Of a DNA stretch of 16,625 bases, positions 14,136 to 16,625 are shown piece after piece; position 1 is the stretch's first letter; each line of letters begins with the position of its first letter. The position numbers and the translations under genes are program-made. The stretch is taken from positions 1 to 16,625 of the forward strand of contig CAADXZ010000087.1 of NCBI GenBank assembly GCA_900753135.1. The letters run 5' to 3'. This DNA is from Clostridia bacterium. Its GTDB lineage: Bacteria; Bacillota; Clostridia; TANB77; UBA1234. Under the pieces are notes generated by a model that had not been told where the DNA came from, searched no databases, and saw only the letters and a list, made by a program, of their open reading frames with translations.

Positions 14136-15611
14136 CTATAATATTATGCAAATTAATCCGCCACTTCCCTCATTTATTATTTTTTCTAAAGTTTCTTGTA
14201 ATTTGCATTGTGCCTCTTCTGGCATTTTATACAATTTATTTTGCAACCCTTCATTTACCAACTCATGAAGTGACTTTCCAAATATATTTGATTGCCAAAT
14301 ACTAGTTGGATCATCCTCAAATTCTTTCATTAAATAATTAACTAACTCTTCAGATTGTTTTTCACTTCCAACTATAGGAGAAATCTCAGTCTCTATTTCT
14401 GCCTTTATAATGTGCAAGCTAGGTGCTTTAGCACGAAGTTTTACTCCAAACTTTGACCCTTGCTTTACTATTTCTGGTTCTTCAAGTGTTAAGTCTTCCA
14501 TGTTAGGTGTTACTATACCGTATCCTTTTCTTTCAACATCACTTAAGGCTACTGCAATTTTATCATAGCTCTTTTTGCTCTGTGCAAGTGAAGTTACTAT
14601 GCTAAATAAATCTCCTTCTTCTTCAACATTAAATCCAGATATTTCTGTAAGTATTTTATAAAATAAACTATTGTCTAACATTACATCTATCAATGCTTTT
14701 CCGTTTCCAAGTTCTATTGTATTTAAATTTAATTTATCAACAATTTCTTCATTACTAATTTCACTCAATGCATGTTTAATTTGTCTCAAATTTTGTATAT
14801 TAGTAAATTTTGTTTTTACTAATGTTAAAATATTTTTTCTAAGCCAATGCTCACAGTTTAAGTTTTCAACCCATTTCGGAAGATTTACATCAATCTCATT
14901 TACAGGAAATTCATATAATATTCTTCCTAATATGTTGTTTATATCTTCTTCATTTAAGTTCAAGCAATTTACAGCCATTACTGGAGCATCATATTTTTCT
15001 TCTAACTCTTTACATAGTGCATTTGTTTCATTTGAATCTGGAGTATTTGTATTTAATAAAATTACAAATGGCTTATTTTGTGCCTTAAGTTCTTTGGCAA
15101 CCCTTTCTTCTGCATCTATGTAATCTTCTCTATTTAATTCTGTAACACTGCCATCTGTTGTAACTAGTATTCCAATAGTTGAATGTTCTTCAATTACTTT
15201 TTTAGTTCCAAGTTCTGCAGCCTCTTCAAATGGAATTTGATTTTCAAACCATGGAGTGCTTACCATTCTTGGAACATCACCCTCTAAATGACCAACAGCG
15301 TTTTTTACGAGATATCCTACACAGTCAATCATTCTCATATTAAATTTCACATTGTCTATCATAACCTCAACAGCTTCATTTGGAACAAACTTTGGCTCAG
15401 TTGTCATTATAGTTCTTCCATTTGAACTTTGTGGTAATTCATCTTGTGCCCTTCTCGCCTTAAATTCATCTTTGATATTTGGCAACACCGCAATATCCAT
15501 AAAGTTTTTTATAAATGTAGATTTACCAGTTCTAACAGGACCAACAACGCCAATATATATATCCCCATTTGTTCTTGTTGCAATGTCATGATATATACTG
15601 TAATTATTCAT
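14136..15611 (-). CDS. spoIVA: Stage IV sporulation protein A (SpoIVA)
   Basis: SpoIVA is an ATPase that polymerises on the forespore surface to form the base of the spore coat. The product has 491 residues, matching the usual ~492. ATG 15611 is preceded by AGGAGG seven bases upstream. The start NNYSIYHDIATRTNGDIYIG is characteristic. The Walker A motif GPVRTGKST is at 24-32. Further conserved segments are SSNGRTIMTTEPKFVPNEAVE, MIDCVGYLV with the Walker B-type Asp, and TTDGSVTELNREDY. The C-terminus ends GGLICIIL, hydrophobic as in relatives, where it helps localisation with SpoVM. The gene is monocistronic. Its upstream sequence fits a sigma-E promoter. No lesion or unusual residue is seen. 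It marks the organism as a spore-former or a descendant of one. Confidence 0.97.
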   Translation of the reverse strand: MNNYSIYHDIATRTNGDIYIGVVGPVRTGKSTFIKNFMDIAVLPNIKDEFKARRAQDELPQSSNGRTIMTTEPKFVPNEAVEVMIDNVKFNMRMIDCVGYLVKNAVGHLEGDVPRMVSTPWFENQIPFEEAAELGTKKVIEEHSTIGILVTTDGSVTELNREDYIDAEERVAKELKAQNKPFVILLNTNTPDSNETNALCKELEEKYDAPVMAVNCLNLNEEDINNILGRILYEFPVNEIDVNLPKWVENLNCEHWLRKNILTLVKTKFTNIQNLRQIKHALSEISNEEIVDKLNLNTIELGNGKALIDVMLDNSLFYKILTEISGFNVEEEGDLFSIVTSLAQSKKSYDKIAVALSDVERKGYGIVTPNMEDLTLEEPEIVKQGSKFGVKLRAKAPSLHIIKAEIETEISPIVGSEKQSEELVNYLMKEFEDDPTSIWQSNIFGKSLHELVNEGLQNKLYKMPEEAQCKLQETLEKIINEGSGGLICIIL

Positions 15612-15657
15612 TATATACCCTCCTTTTTTGTGTGTTTGTACACTTGACTTTAGTTAA

Positions 15658-15686
15658 TCTATATGTACAAGTAACAAATAATATTA
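15658..15686 (-). promoter_or_regulatory. Sigma-E-like promoter of spoIVA
   Basis: On the minus strand TAATATT (15686-15680) is followed after exactly 14 bases by CATATAGA (15665-15658). The sigma-E consensus is about KMATATT, N14, CATACNNT. The -35 matches well and the -10 partly. The expected start lies ~40 bases upstream of ATG 15611. Confidence 0.5.
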
Positions 15687-15764
15687 CATTCAAATAAGAA
15701 AACTCTATTATATTTTTTCAACTAATGATAAAATAAAAATATATTGTAATTAGTGGGGGATGTT

Positions 15765-16625
15765 ATGAAGGTAAACATATGGAAAGAATTTAAAAAAGTA
15801 TTTTCTGTTGCAAGAAAAGAATTTCTAATTAAATTAGTTTCATCATTAGTATTGAGAGGTGTTTTGTTAGCAATTCCAGTATTATTCAGTATGTCTGTAA
15901 ACTATGCCACAAAGGGTGATTATATAAATGCACTATTGTATATAATTTTTTCAATATTAGTCACCATCTTTTATCGTTTAACCGAAGGTGTGAACCAAAG
16001 ACTTTATTATAACTTATACACAAAAATATACTGTTATTATAATTATAAAGGAATAGACAAAACTGTAGATAACTCAATATTCAGTTTATCTAGATTTAAT
16101 TTAGGTCAATACACAAATATGCTAACTACTGATGTAGATGTAATCACAGCTTTTTTTGCAAGTGGCGTAATAAGGTTTGCTCAACTACTAGAATTTATAA
16201 TAATTTTTGGATGGTTCTGGTCACTTGATATATTCTTCTTCATCACTGCATTTGCACTAACATTAATAATAGCTTTCATAATTCCAATAGCTGGAAGGAA
16301 AACAGAAAATTTAAATAGTGAGAAAAAATATGAGTTAGATAAATTAACAATGTCAATACATGAATATTTTAAAAACATAAAAGAAATAAAATGTTTTAAC
16401 ATATTTAATCAGATTGCACCAATAACAAAATCACAAGCAAAAAAATATGAAGATGCGAATGCAAATTACATAGTAGCTTATTACTGGAACAACCAATTTT
16501 TTCTATTAAGTGTGGAGATATTCAGATTACTTTCTGTAGGATATGGAATTGCATTAGTAGCAAAAGGAAACTTAGAAATAGGTTCTTTACTAATAATATA
16601 TAATTATTATCAAAAAATAATAGAC
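15765..16625 (+). CDS. ABC transporter transmembrane half (exporter type), N-terminal part, cut by the window edge
   Basis: There are 287 codons from ATG 15765 to the right edge with no stop. GGGGG lies five or six bases upstream of the ATG; an overlapping ATG at 15760 meets TGA at once. The protein begins MKVNIWKEFKKVFSVARKEF, then shows hydrophobic helices at about residues 24-45, 55-72, 133-155 and 157-178, with another near 255-275. This pattern is that of a type IV (formerly type I exporter) ABC membrane domain. Loops such as KKYELDKLTMSIHEYFKNIKEIKCFN fit the long cytoplasmic coupling helices of these proteins. An ATP-binding domain should follow beyond the window. The substrate (peptide, lipid or drug) cannot be told. 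It is divergent from spoIVA. A weak extended -10 (TGATAAAAT, ending 15734) is the only promoter hint. Confidence 0.8.
   Translation, partial: MKVNIWKEFKKVFSVARKEFLIKLVSSLVLRGVLLAIPVLFSMSVNYATKGDYINALLYIIFSILVTIFYRLTEGVNQRLYYNLYTKIYCYYNYKGIDKTVDNSIFSLSRFNLGQYTNMLTTDVDVITAFFASGVIRFAQLLEFIIIFGWFWSLDIFFFITAFALTLIIAFIIPIAGRKTENLNSEKKYELDKLTMSIHEYFKNIKEIKCFNIFNQIAPITKSQAKKYEDANANYIVAYYWNNQFFLLSVEIFRLLSVGYGIALVAKGNLEIGSLLIIYNYYQKIID

Overview
The window is low-GC DNA with Shine-Dalgarno sequences of the AGGAGG type. It carries the sporulation gene spoIVA and an S-layer-homology (SLH) protein, so it most likely comes from a spore-forming member of the Clostridia, perhaps an uncultured gut species. 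No tRNA, rRNA, CRISPR array or transposase gene was seen.

Layout. (1) 1-2200, minus strand, is a decaying accessory block. A DUF4143-type ATPase survives only as a C-terminal remnant. A 183-residue protein with an LYHGT motif runs out of frame into that remnant. An alpha/beta-hydrolase-like gene is broken by an in-frame TGA and by a frameshift at a homopolymer. (2) 2248-2685, plus strand, is a self-contained unit of promoter, perfect palindrome, 79-residue membrane protein and terminator. Its base composition differs from its surroundings. (3) 2703-5749, minus strand, is a conserved two-gene unit: a COG2509-type FAD-dependent protein followed by an RlmD/RumA-type rRNA uracil methyltransferase. 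(4) 5750-6202 is intergenic, with three copies of a ~47-bp repeat and a long hairpin terminator. (5) 6203-13050, minus strand, is a surface-protein operon: a small secreted SLH protein, then a ~2,079-residue secreted protein with CxxC knuckles and MucBP-like repeats. The large gene is split by a frameshift at a (GTACC)2 repeat; a third copy of the 5-bp unit would restore it exactly. (6) 13051-13429 is a divergent control region with four 11-bp-phased TTACA-like boxes facing the SLH operon and a good promoter facing a lipoprotein gene. (7) 13430-14059, plus strand, is a lipoprotein. (8) 14136-15611, minus strand, is spoIVA with a sigma-E-like promoter. (9) 15765 to the right edge, plus strand, is the start of an ABC-exporter membrane domain.

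Working model. The SLH protein and the giant protein look like a co-expressed cell-surface pair: one binds the wall, and the other, which lacks a recognisable anchor, may depend on it. The phased boxes upstream resemble a PhoP-family response-regulator site, so the pair may be switched on by a two-component system. The rRNA methyltransferase/FAD pair and spoIVA are ordinary core genes. The most unusual material is the surface operon with its possible control site and repeat-associated frameshift, the compact foreign-looking small-protein unit at 2.3-2.7 kb, and the gene remains at the left edge.
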